From: Acidimicrobiaceae bacterium
GTDB taxonomy: Bacteria; Actinomycetota; Acidimicrobiia; Acidimicrobiales; RAAP-2
Reading direction: 5' to 3'
DNA length: 64,000 nt
NCBI GenBank assembly: GCA_003133325.1
Contig: PKXA01000132.1
Span: 1 to 64,000 of the forward strand
Each line of letters opens with the position of its first letter. Position 1 is the stretch's first letter. This document shows positions 6,882 through 14,203 of the stretch, one piece after another. Made by a program: the position numbers and the translations under genes. The notes below the pieces were generated by a model. It was given only the letters and a program-made list of their open reading frames with translations. It did no database searches and was not told where the DNA came from.

Positions 6882-7439
6882 ATGAGCCCCGGCGTCAGCA
6901 AAACCGCCTTCCAGCTGCGCATCTCGTTGAAGGAGTACGTCCCGGTGATCTGGCGACGCCTCCTTGTTCCCGGAGGCGTCACCATGGCGAAACTGCACAC
7001 GATCTTCCAGACGGCGATGGGCTGGGAGAACTATCACCTGCACTGCTTCGAGATTGATGGTGTTCGCTATGGGATCCCCGACCCTGAGTTCGAGATGACC
7101 GACATCGACGACGAGACGGTGCGGCTGTCCGATGTGGTGGGAGAGCGGGCGCGATTCGAATACCAGTACGACTTCGGGGACAACTGGTGCCACGAGGTGA
7201 TCATCGAGTCGGTGGGCACGCTGGATCTGGTGCTCAAGTTCGCGGTGTGTCTCGAAGGCCAGCGGGCGTGCCCACCCGAGGACGTCGGGGGTGCTCACAT
7301 GTATTCGATGGTCCTCGAAGCGATCCGGGACCCTGACCACGAGGAGCACGAGGAGTACGTGAATTGGATTGCCCCGGGTTTCGATCCCGATGCCTTCGAT
7401 CTTGCGGCCATCAACGCCGCTCTGCAGCGAGTGCGCTGA
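6882..7439 (+). CDS. Plasmid pRiA4b ORF-3 family protein (IS passenger)
   Basis: A 185-residue protein with the hallmark opening FQLRISLKEYVPVIWRRLLV and the motifs TIFQTAMGWENYHLHCFEID, VGERARFEYQYDFGDNW and a C-terminal FDPDAFDLAAINAAL. This is the pRiA4b ORF-3/IS1096 TnpR-like family, often found with insertion sequences and plasmids. Its biochemical activity is unknown. It is convergent with istB, and the two stop codons abut at 7439/7440. It lies inside the inverted repeats, so it moves with the element. The ATG is six bases after a TAATCT box. Confidence 0.85.
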   Translation: MSPGVSKTAFQLRISLKEYVPVIWRRLLVPGGVTMAKLHTIFQTAMGWENYHLHCFEIDGVRYGIPDPEFEMTDIDDETVRLSDVVGERARFEYQYDFGDNWCHEVIIESVGTLDLVLKFAVCLEGQRACPPEDVGGAHMYSMVLEAIRDPDHEEHEEYVNWIAPGFDPDAFDLAAINAALQRVR

Positions 7440-8216
7440 TCAACCCGTCCTCTTTGTCCGCCTGCTCCTGGTGGCCATGAGCCGGAAGCTCTCGGTCCCG
7501 GTCTCGATGATGTGGGCGTTGAAGGTGAGGCGGTCAACGATGGCAGCCACGAGGCGCGGATCGCCGATCACCTGGCCCCACTCGCTGAAGGGCAGGTTCG
7601 ACGCGGTGGCCACCGAAGCCTTCTCCTCACGCTCGGTCAGGATCTGGAACAGCATTTCGGCTCCCCGGGCATCGAGCTGGACGTAGCCGAGCTCATCGAG
7701 GCACAGCAGGTCAAGCCGCCCATAGCGAGCGACAATGCGGCTGAGGCGCCGTTCGTCGGCCGCCTCGGCCAGTTCGTTGACCAGGCCCGCACAGGTGACA
7801 TAGCGCACCGATTTGCCCTGCTCGCAGGCGGCCATGCCGAGACCGATCAACAGGTGGCTCTTCCCGGTCCCCGAGTCCCCCAGGAAGACGACGGGGTCGC
7901 CGGACTCGAGGTAGGCACCTGAGGCCAAGGTGGCGATGGTCGCCGCGTTCACGTTGGGGGCGACCGACAGGTCGAAGTCACCGAGGCGCTTGACCCTCGG
8001 GAACCGGGCCTCGTGGACCCGGCGCTGGCGCCGACGCTCGGTGCGGTCGTCGACTTCAGCGGAGAGCACCTCGGCCAGGTAGCCGAGGTAGGTGGCCTGG
8101 CCCCGCTGTGCCATTTCGGCCAGCCGGGACGACTCGGTGCGCACCGTCGGCAGGTGCAGCTCTCTGGTGGCTGCCCCGATGGCCGCTGCTGCTGCAGTGT
8201 CGGTCATCTTGGCCAT
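7440..8216 (-). CDS. istB: IS21 helper ATPase IstB
   Basis: A 258-residue AAA+ ATPase. Walker A is GDSGTGKSHLL (residues about 113-123) and Walker B is LLCLDELGYVQ, followed by the sensor-containing SNLPFSEWGQVIGD stretch and an arginine-rich C-terminus. IstB forms oligomers on target DNA and recruits and stimulates the IstA transposase. Its ATG overlaps the istA TGA as ATGA, giving coupled translation. All ATPase motifs are intact. Confidence 0.92.
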   Translation of the reverse strand: MAKMTDTAAAAAIGAATRELHLPTVRTESSRLAEMAQRGQATYLGYLAEVLSAEVDDRTERRRQRRVHEARFPRVKRLGDFDLSVAPNVNAATIATLASGAYLESGDPVVFLGDSGTGKSHLLIGLGMAACEQGKSVRYVTCAGLVNELAEAADERRLSRIVARYGRLDLLCLDELGYVQLDARGAEMLFQILTEREEKASVATASNLPFSEWGQVIGDPRLVAAIVDRLTFNAHIIETGTESFRLMATRSRRTKRTG

Positions 8217-9748
8217 CAGCCGACCCCGAGCAGAGTGTCGTAGCGGTCGAGGGCTGGCAGCGGACGATCGAATGCGGTGAGGGTCTCGTCCATGACGACG
8301 GCGACAGGGTGACGATCCAGGGAGCGTCGAGCTTCGACTGCCACGACGGCCGGGTCGATCGAACCAGTCACCAGGGCCCGCTCGACGCCTGCGGTCACGA
8401 CTTCGTGGGTCATCGTGCGATGTAACAGGAGCACGCCGACCAGAGCCCGGGTGCCCTCCTGGTCGCCGAGGCGGTGCCGCGCCGTCTCCCAGAATCGCTC
8501 GTGGGCCTTGGTGAAGGCTCCGCTGCGCCGAGCGGCCACAAGGGCGCTCGCTCCCGCCAGTGCACCCGGCTTGATGGTGAGGACCTCGAGGTAGTGGTCG
8601 AGTTCGAGAGTCTCGGCACCCTTGCCAAGCGCTCGGGCGTGCCGGGCGACCACGGACGTGCCATCGAGGGCGATGACGCTGTCGGCCCCGAGGGTGACGT
8701 CAATGCGACGTCCGGAGTAGCGGACAGGGACCGAGTAGAAGCACTGGCGCACACAGATCCGGCTCTTGGTGTCCACCCGGCAGTTGAGGGCGAGTGACAC
8801 GTCGAAGTGCTCGCCGGGGAGGCCCCCGAGGAGGGGGAGTTCGACGGAGAAGTGATCGGCCACGCTCAACAGCCGACCGCTGACATGGCGAAGGTCGTCC
8901 CGCTCGTCGCCGGCGGCCACCGCGATATTGAGTTCGGCCAACGAGGCGACGTCGGGCATGGGCACCATGTGACGTCGGCGGAACCGACCCACCTCGCCTT
9001 CGACCCCACCCTTCTCGTGGGCGCCTTTGACCCCCGGTAGGCAGAAGAAGGAGTCGAAGCCGTAGTGACTGCGCAAGGCGATGAACCGATCGGTCTCGAT
9101 CCGACCTCGACCCTTCAGCACCCGCACGACGGCTGGCTTGAGGTTGTCGTAGCGGACGCGGGACGGCACGCCTCCGAAGTGCTCGAAGGCCCGGACGTGG
9201 CCGTCAAGGAATACCTCCTGTGCCTGGTTGAAGTAGACGCGGTGAAAAGCCTTGCCGCTGGCTGACAAACGCATCACGAACATCCAGCCCTCCACCAGGA
9301 CCCCGAAGAGTCGGAAGCTCACCTGTCCGAAATCGACCTCGGCCTCGTCGCCGAGCGGGTGGTCCTGGGGGACGCACACCTCAGGCAGTGCGACGGCGTG
9401 CTTCTTCTTCACTGAAGCCACATAGCGACGCACCGATGTCTCGCTGACCTCGGCGCCGTGCTCCTCAGCCAGCCGCTCGAAGACCCGCCTGGCTGTGTGG
9501 CGCTGCTTTCGCGGCGCCTTCAGATCGTCGGCCAGCCATCCATCGATAGTGATCTTCCACGGGCCCAGAGCAGGACTCGGACGAACGGCAACTCTCCGGT
9601 TCGGTGGCACCGCCGACTCCAGCGCCTGGCGCACCGTCCGGCGGTGGACGGCGAACTGCCGGGAGAGCTCGCGGACCGGAAGCCCATCCGGACCGGTCCC
9701 CGCCTTTCGGATCTGCTCGAACAGTTCCACCTTCGACCTCGTTGTCAT
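8216..9748 (-). CDS. istA: IS21 transposase IstA
   Basis: About 510 residues. The N-terminus (MTTRSKVELFEQIRKAG, LPVRELSRQFAVHRRTVRQAL) carries helix-turn-helix DNA-binding motifs for the terminal repeats. The DDE core follows: Asp in DEAEVDFGQVS, Asp in RVRYDNLKPAVVRV, and Glu in KGGVEGEVGRFRRR. The C-terminal half carries the usual beta-barrel and helical tail. I start at the ATG at 9748 because it gives the family's N-terminus; an open frame extends further upstream but into the terminal repeat region. No frameshift or stop is seen. Confidence 0.92.
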   Translation of the reverse strand: MTTRSKVELFEQIRKAGTGPDGLPVRELSRQFAVHRRTVRQALESAVPPNRRVAVRPSPALGPWKITIDGWLADDLKAPRKQRHTARRVFERLAEEHGAEVSETSVRRYVASVKKKHAVALPEVCVPQDHPLGDEAEVDFGQVSFRLFGVLVEGWMFVMRLSASGKAFHRVYFNQAQEVFLDGHVRAFEHFGGVPSRVRYDNLKPAVVRVLKGRGRIETDRFIALRSHYGFDSFFCLPGVKGAHEKGGVEGEVGRFRRRHMVPMPDVASLAELNIAVAAGDERDDLRHVSGRLLSVADHFSVELPLLGGLPGEHFDVSLALNCRVDTKSRICVRQCFYSVPVRYSGRRIDVTLGADSVIALDGTSVVARHARALGKGAETLELDHYLEVLTIKPGALAGASALVAARRSGAFTKAHERFWETARHRLGDQEGTRALVGVLLLHRTMTHEVVTAGVERALVTGSIDPAVVAVEARRSLDRHPVAVVMDETLTAFDRPLPALDRYDTLLGVG

Positions 9749-9855
9749 GAGACCCAGGCTCCAGCCCACCGGCAGCCAGCAGGTGGACCCCACCGTCGCT
9801 GGGCGCCAAGTGGGGCCAGATCGAATGGACAAGGTGGGGCCCAGTCAGGTGATCA

Positions 9856-10108
9856 CACCCAGACGCTCCTCGAGATCGAATGCGAGGAGCACGACTTTGC
9901 GCTTTGAGTCGGGCCTGGCCTGAAGGCGCTCGCTCACAGCGCCCGACATGCGCCGGGCGAACCGGTCCGCGGCACTTTCAGCGTCCTGCTCCGTCTCGAG
10001 GTCACGGCGATCGTGGCTGGCGAAGGGAAATGTGAATTGGCCGATCTCTGGCCCGTTGTGCACCTGCCGATCGAGAGGGACAGGCCGCCCGACGGCACTC
10101 GACGGCAC
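9856..10108 (-). pseudogene. Gene fragment truncated by the IS21 element
   Basis: On the minus strand a frame with high GC3 reads FASHDRRDLETEQDAES, then ADRFARRMSGAVSERLQ, KRKVVLLAFDLEERLG, and is then lost in the element's right end. The composition is coding-like but the family is not recognised. An ATG at 10108 is possible but the real start is uncertain. Its missing 3' part should lie left of 6801, where I can find no convincing continuation, so more than a simple insertion has occurred. Confidence 0.35.
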
Positions 10109-10122
10109 TCAACGGCACTCAA
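10091..10122 (+). repeat. 10-bp tandem repeat, three copies
   Basis: GACGGCACTC, GACGGCACTC and AACGGCACTC stand head to tail, followed by AA. It lies upstream of the fragment truncated by the IS21 element. Confidence 0.9.
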
Positions 10123-10583
10123 CTGTTGCCCTATGAGTCCATCCGGTCGCATAGCCACGGCACTTGGAACGGTGCGCCACCATCATGGTGGACCGGGAAA
10201 CCGGTGGGCCAAATCCGTTGTGACCTCCGTGGATACGGTCGCCACCATGACCTCTGGCCGGCCCCTTGCCGCATCCTTCGAAGTGACGTGGGAATCGTGG
10301 CGTTTGCCGATCTGGTTCGCAGGACCAGCCAGGACCAGCCAGGACCAGCCAGGATTGGCAGCGGTGTCCATGTTGCGGCGATGGCCGGCGATCTCGGAGG
10401 CGAGGTAACGGAGCCGCGCGCTGCCGTTCGGCCGGCCATCAGTATCGAGGACCTTGGCGGATCCGGCTTGGTAGAGGTTCCAACGCACGAGTGTATTGAG
10501 GCAGCGCCGTCGGACGCGCTGCAGAGTCAGCGAATGCCATTGTGGCCGGCGATGAAAGTGGACGGATCTTTCCACTTACTCGG
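10109..10583. other. Intergenic region with tandem repeats, no clear gene
   Basis: Apart from two 10-bp tandem repeats there is only a weak coding-like minus-strand stretch at about 10250-10450 (RLRYLASEIAGHRRNMDTAA), without start, ribosome binding site or recognised family. It may be a decayed gene. Confidence 0.4.
10321..10354 (+). repeat. 10-bp tandem repeat, 3.4 copies
   Basis: AGGACCAGCC occurs three times in perfect tandem, followed by AGGA. The period equals that of the unrelated repeat 230 bp to the left. Confidence 0.92.
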
Positions 10584-10589
10584 TAGACT
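10584..10589 (+). promoter_or_regulatory. -10 box of the tetR gene
   Basis: TAGACT is followed by six bases and then the ATG at 10596. The start would coincide with the transcription start, so the mRNA is predicted to be leaderless. Confidence 0.6.
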
Positions 10590-10595
10590 GTGTGC

Positions 10596-11321
10596 ATGCC
10601 CGGCGTCCGACCGATCGACGTGCGACCCACCGAGGTCCGGCCACAACAGCTGCGCAAGGATGCCGCTCGCAACCGCCAACAGATCGTGGAGACGGCCCGC
10701 AGGGCCTTTGCCGCCGATGGTCTGGATGTGGCCATGGACGCGATTGCCAAGGGTGCCGGTGTCGGTGCTGCGACGCTCTACCGCCGGTTCCCCTGCCGTG
10801 ATGATCTGGTTGAAGCCTGTATGGCCGATCGCATGGAGGCCTACCTCGTAGCTGCCGAAAGCGCGTTGGCTGATCCTGACCCATGGGAAGCCTTCGTCAG
10901 CTACCTGACCGCCACGTGCGCGATGCAGGCGGCGGACCGAGGTGTCAACGACTTGCTCACCCGGAGCTTCCCATCCTCTCGACGGCTGGAAGGGCCACGT
11001 CGAAGGGCATACGAGGCCGTTCGGGAAGTCATGGCCCGGGCACAGGCCCAAGGCCAGCTCAGGGGAGACGTCAGCGTTGACGACATCCCGCTCCTCTTGA
11101 TCGCCAATGCCGGCATCGTGCAGGCCACCTTCGGGGTCGCTCCGGACGCGTGGCGTCGAGTGTTGGGCATCACCATCGATGGCCTGCGAGCAGACGGACA
11201 AACACTGCTCTCACCCGCCCCGTCCCGCCGCCAGTTGCTACGCGCCTTGGTCCGCGCCACCCGCAGATCCCGCCGTTCCCCCAACAATGATGGAGCTGTC
11301 CGTGCCAGACATTCTCAATGA
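10596..11321 (+). CDS. TetR-family transcriptional regulator
   Basis: About 241 residues. The N-terminal helix-turn-helix runs RNRQQIVETARRAFAADGL, then DAIAKGAGVGAATLYRRFP, ending with the typical LYRRF recognition helix. The C-terminal ligand-binding domain (residues about 90-215) resembles the actinobacterial SBI-type group. The tail after residue 215 is unusually basic. The 3' end overlaps the start of the next gene by 35 bp, so it probably regulates itself and the following oxidoreductase and mycothiol-dependent enzyme genes. I take the ATG at 10596, six bases after the -10 box, instead of an in-frame one two codons earlier. Confidence 0.85.
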   Translation: MPGVRPIDVRPTEVRPQQLRKDAARNRQQIVETARRAFAADGLDVAMDAIAKGAGVGAATLYRRFPCRDDLVEACMADRMEAYLVAAESALADPDPWEAFVSYLTATCAMQAADRGVNDLLTRSFPSSRRLEGPRRRAYEAVREVMARAQAQGQLRGDVSVDDIPLLLIANAGIVQATFGVAPDAWRRVLGITIDGLRADGQTLLSPAPSRRQLLRALVRATRRSRRSPNNDGAVRARHSQ

Positions 11322-11718
11322 CGTCCCTGAGAGCCACCGAGACTTACTGCAGGCCCCGCTGACCGCAACCCTAACCACGATCGATGCCAAGGGGCTCCCA
11401 CAGTCGACAGCCGTCTGGTACCTCGTGGACAGCGACGGCCAGCTCAAAGGTTCGATCACCTCGGACCGCCAGAAGTACCGGAATCTGCGTGGCAATCCCC
11501 AGTGCGACCTGTTCATCATCGACCCGCAGAACCCGTTCAGGACTCTCGAGGTACGAGCGGAGGCCGAGCTCATCGCTGACCCGGAGAAGGCCACCGTGGC
11601 CAAGTTCGCCAAGCGCTACAGCGTCGACGAAGCCATGCTGACCAGTGCCGAGGAGAACCGTTATACGGTAACTTACCGGCCTCGTCGGATCGTCTCCAGC
11701 CCCCCGGCGCAGGGCTGA
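11287..11718 (+). CDS. PPOX-class flavin/F420-dependent oxidoreductase
   Basis: A 143-residue protein with the split-barrel fold of the pyridoxamine 5'-phosphate oxidase superfamily: RDLLQAPLTATLTTIDAKGL, PQSTAVWYLVDSDGQL, SITSDRQKYRNLRGNPQCDL and the closing YTVTYRPRRIV. The DRQKYRNL motif contacts the phosphate of the cofactor. Actinobacterial members bind F420 or FMN and reduce small electrophiles. Two adjacent ATG codons (11287, 11290) are possible starts. It overlaps tetR, which suggests one transcript under TetR control. Confidence 0.82.
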   Translation: MMELSVPDILNDVPESHRDLLQAPLTATLTTIDAKGLPQSTAVWYLVDSDGQLKGSITSDRQKYRNLRGNPQCDLFIIDPQNPFRTLEVRAEAELIADPEKATVAKFAKRYSVDEAMLTSAEENRYTVTYRPRRIVSSPPAQG

Positions 11719-11821
11719 TGCCGCCGCCCATCCGAGCGATGGTCGGGGCACCGGACCGCTCGCCTCAAATCGTTGGTGACCTCCCCGGAGGCCCACTCGG
11801 CAAGCCTGTCGGGGTTCCGTC

Positions 11822-12715
11822 ATGACCACTGGTACACCCCCATTCGATGCCTGGCTGGCCGCGGCGAACAACTCGCACCGGCGGCTGGCCGGAGTCGTCG
11901 CCCCATTGACCGCCGAACAGGTGGCCGAACCGTCGTATGCCAGCGAGTGGTCGATCGCCCAAGTGCTCGCCCATCTTGGATCCGGTGCGGAGATCTTCAC
12001 GCTGTTCCTCCATGCCGGGATCCGAGGGGAGCCAGCCCCCGGAGTTGATGAGTTCGCTCCGGTATGGGAGCACTGGAACGCCAAGATGCCCAAAGACAAG
12101 GTGGCAGACGCGCTGGTTGCTGACGGTGCGTTCCTCGAGCAGCTGGATGCGCTCGATGAGCAGGAACGCCGGAGCTGGAGGCTGTCCATGTTCGGCGCAG
12201 ACCAAGAGTTGAGCGATCTGCTCCGGCTGCGATTGGGCGAACACGCCCTCCACACCTGGGACGTCGTGGTGACCCGCGATATGGGTGCGACCGTCGCCCA
12301 CGACGCTGTCGAGTTGCTTATCGATACCCTCGACCAGCTCGTCCCTCGTGTCGGCAAGCCCACTGAGCAGCCTTTGCGCGTGCAGATCACCACCCACGAC
12401 CCGACCCGCCGGTTCCTGCTGAACGCCAACGGCGAGGGAGCGAATCTGCAGATGCTGGAAGACCCTGCTCGACCCGAGGGCGAAAAGGCGCTGCAAATGC
12501 CTGCGGAGGCGTTCATCCGCCTTATCTACGGCCGCCTCGACCCATTGCACACGCCGATGCTTCAGAGCAACGACGTCGACATCGACGGCCTGCGTCAGAT
12601 CTTTTCGGTTTCTGATCCCTATACCCCAGGAGGACCCTCATGCGACTTCGCCTCGCCACCCGTGACATCCCGGGCCGTCTTGCCACCGGTGCGTTCATCT
12701 TCCATTCCGGGCTGA
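11822..12715 (+). CDS. Maleylpyruvate isomerase-family mycothiol-dependent enzyme, extended C-terminus
   Basis: 297 residues. The N-terminal DinB-like bundle has HRRLAGVVAPLTAEQV, SEWSIAQVLAHLGSGAEIF and the second His motif LGEHALHTWDVVV; the C-terminal half has the SCP2-like fold of mycothiol-dependent isomerases, ending normally at DIDGLRQIF. After that the frame runs on about 30 residues into low-quality sequence overlapping the DoxX gene by 76 bp, so the ancestral stop was probably lost. The mycothiol thiol would act as cofactor; the substrate is unknown. Downstream of an oxidoreductase and upstream of DoxX, it fits a detoxification or redox operon. Confidence 0.82.
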   Translation: MTTGTPPFDAWLAAANNSHRRLAGVVAPLTAEQVAEPSYASEWSIAQVLAHLGSGAEIFTLFLHAGIRGEPAPGVDEFAPVWEHWNAKMPKDKVADALVADGAFLEQLDALDEQERRSWRLSMFGADQELSDLLRLRLGEHALHTWDVVVTRDMGATVAHDAVELLIDTLDQLVPRVGKPTEQPLRVQITTHDPTRRFLLNANGEGANLQMLEDPARPEGEKALQMPAEAFIRLIYGRLDPLHTPMLQSNDVDIDGLRQIFSVSDPYTPGGPSCDFASPPVTSRAVLPPVRSSSIPG

Positions 12716-13062
12716 AGAAGTGGCACGGTCCCGCCGAGCAGGCCGAGGCTGTCCACGCCATGGCCGCCAATGCCTTCCCGTTCCTTCGCCCGATCCCGCC
12801 GCAACGGTTCCTTCGCCTGCTCGCGGCCAGTGAGGTGGTGACCGGAACCCTGCTGCTTGCCCCCTTCGTCTCGAACGCGGTAGCGGGGACCGTTCTGACA
12901 GGCTTCTCCGGCGCGCTATTGGGTATGTACGCACGGACGCCGGCTATGCACGAGCCCGGCAACGTCTGGCCCACCCAGGCCGGTATCGCCGTCAGCAAGG
13001 ATGTCTGGATGCTCGGTATCGGCCTGGGTCTTGTGGCCGACGCATGCGCGGCGGTCGGCTGA
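12640..13062 (+). CDS. DoxX-like membrane protein
   Basis: A 140-residue protein with four predicted membrane segments: LATGAFIFHSGLKKW near the N-terminus, FLRLLAASEVVTGTLLLAPF, VAGTVLTGFSGALLGMY and VWMLGIGLGLVADAC. DoxX-family proteins are small integral membrane proteins linked with thiol redox balance in actinobacteria. The ATG at 12640 is preceded by CCAGGAGGACC, an excellent ribosome binding site that lies inside the previous gene's run-on 3' end. Confidence 0.75.
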   Translation: MRLRLATRDIPGRLATGAFIFHSGLKKWHGPAEQAEAVHAMAANAFPFLRPIPPQRFLRLLAASEVVTGTLLLAPFVSNAVAGTVLTGFSGALLGMYARTPAMHEPGNVWPTQAGIAVSKDVWMLGIGLGLVADACAAVG

Positions 13063-13065
13063 AGG

Positions 13066-13320
13066 ACACCCGACATCACCAATCCGTCCGAGTTCGTCGG
13101 TGCCCGGGCGGAGGTGCAGCGAAGGGCGTCAAGTACTTCGACACTGAGTCAGTTCGAGGAGGCCAGGGACCCCCACCCTGGGCTCACCGACGACGGAGCC
13201 GCCTCGCTGAGCGTCCTCAAGGGCAACACCTACCTCCGGGTCGCCGTCAGTCCTGCCGGTGCTGCGCCGTCCCTGTCCGACGAGGAGCAGCTCGCCACGG
13301 CCATCCTGCCGAAGTTGTAG
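13066..13320 (+). pseudogene. C-terminal remnant of a secreted or lipoprotein-type gene
   Basis: After an in-frame TGA near 13060 the frame reads ITNPSEFVGARAEVQRR, then GLTDDGAASLSVLKGNTYLR and a clean C-terminus EEQLATAILPKL before the TAG. The sequence resembles the C-terminal domain of small actinobacterial secreted proteins, but it has no usable start or signal peptide. The region between residues 20 and 35 looks out of frame. I treat it as a decayed gene; the identity is tentative. Confidence 0.35.
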
Positions 13321-13623
13321 TCGGAGACGGCGCACCCTCCGTGGTGCATGTGGCGCGAAAACCCGTGGCACGGGCACCAACCTTGGCGGCTATACCCAGC
13401 AGGACCTCGACCAGATCAGTCACCGGATCGATACAACGCCCCGCCGGATCTACCAGTGGGCATCAGCCGGGGATCGCTGCAATGCGGCCGTCCCTGCGTT
13501 GACGGCTTGAACTCGCAGTGGTACTTCGCTTCGCTGGCGCCCAGGGGGCTGTGTGCTCCGACCGGCCTGCGCGGACACCCGAGAGCTTGGTCGAGTGCCG
13601 GCTGATGGAGCCATCCGGTGGCA
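13321..13623. other. Gene-free stretch
   Basis: No gene that I can support. A short plus-strand peptide (LGGYTQQDLDQISHRIDTTP, ending near 13510) looks protein-like but lacks a start and a family, and may be another fragment from the same decayed region. Confidence 0.4.
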
Positions 13624-14127
13624 TTAGGCCGGACTGCGGGCCGCCAGTGCAGCGGAGAGCCATCTCGATCCCTTCTGGCGGGCAGCGAGGGGGGCCTGAG
13701 CCATGACGAGCGCGGCGAGGTCGCCGATGGTGGTCACCCGCAACTCGTCGCGCCAGGCTTCCTCGGCCCGCCACATGGCTGTGGCGATTCCACACGTCGG
13801 GGGGTAGGCGTGTGCCGCCACCCGAGACGGTCCCTGGCGGCGGATCTCCGTGCACCGGAAGAATGTGTCATCGCCCTCGACGGCACGGAAGACATCGAGG
13901 AGTGTGATCTCCGATGCCGGCTTTCCGAGGCGATAGCCGCCACGGCGCCCGGTACTTGACTCGACGATTCCCGCTCGCATCAGGGCCTGGAGCGACTTGG
14001 CCAGGTAAGGGGCCGGGACCCCGTGGTACTCAGCCAGACGGACGGCGGGAAGGGAAGCACCTTCGGGAAGCATGGCCAGCACGACGGCACAGTGCGCCCC
14101 CCACTCAACACCTTCGCTGATATGCAT
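13624..14127 (-). CDS. Rrf2-family transcriptional regulator
   Basis: A 167-residue Rrf2 protein: winged-helix segment AVRLAEYHGVPAPYLAKSLQ with VESSTGRRGGYRLGKP as the wing, then the region that in iron-sulfur members holds three Cys. Here only FFRCTEIRR and PPTCGIATAMW remain, so an Fe-S cluster is uncertain. It is divergent from a NAD(P)-binding reductase gene, the same arrangement as Bacillus ywnA/ywnB, where Rrf2 responds to electrophile or redox stress. The ATG follows the -10 box TAAGGT by six bases (leaderless). Confidence 0.85.
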   Translation of the reverse strand: MHISEGVEWGAHCAVVLAMLPEGASLPAVRLAEYHGVPAPYLAKSLQALMRAGIVESSTGRRGGYRLGKPASEITLLDVFRAVEGDDTFFRCTEIRRQGPSRVAAHAYPPTCGIATAMWRAEEAWRDELRVTTIGDLAALVMAQAPLAARQKGSRWLSAALAARSPA

Positions 14128-14133
14128 ACCCGG

Positions 14134-14139
14134 ACCTTA
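14134..14139 (-). promoter_or_regulatory. -10 box of the Rrf2 gene
   Basis: On the minus strand TAAGGT, then six bases, then the ATG at 14127. It fits the leaderless spacing seen repeatedly in this window. Confidence 0.55.
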
Positions 14140-14168
14140 GTTATCCAAGAAGAGCGTTGGGGGTAAAC

Positions 14169-14187
14169 TAGGACAGAATCCGTCCGA
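14169..14187. promoter_or_regulatory. Candidate Rrf2 operator in the divergent intergenic region
   Basis: TAGGAC and GTCCGA flank seven bases and are complementary at five of six positions. The dyad lies between the divergent Rrf2 and reductase genes, just downstream of TAAACT, a possible -10 for the reductase. Confidence 0.5.
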
Positions 14188-14203
14188 ATATTGGGAGATT
14201 GTC

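Larger units (their letters stand above)
6801..9855. mobile_element. IS21-family element carrying a passenger gene
   Basis: The left end (6801-6848) and right end (about 9808-9855) are imperfect inverted repeats of nearly 50 bp. Each begins TG and contains two copies of TGGCCCCAC-like sequence spaced about 25 bases apart: left CTGGCCCCACC...TGGCCCCACCTG, right in reverse CTGGGCCCCACC...TGGCCCCACTTG. Multiple internal repeats at each end are the hallmark of IS21. Inside are istA and istB on the minus strand, coupled by ATGA, plus a convergent pRiA4b ORF-3-family gene between istB and the left end. I see no target-site duplication. Confidence 0.8.

Noticed and set aside
10091-10354. CRISPR array
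   Set aside because: Repeats are only 10 bp, contiguous and without spacers, and no cas gene is present.
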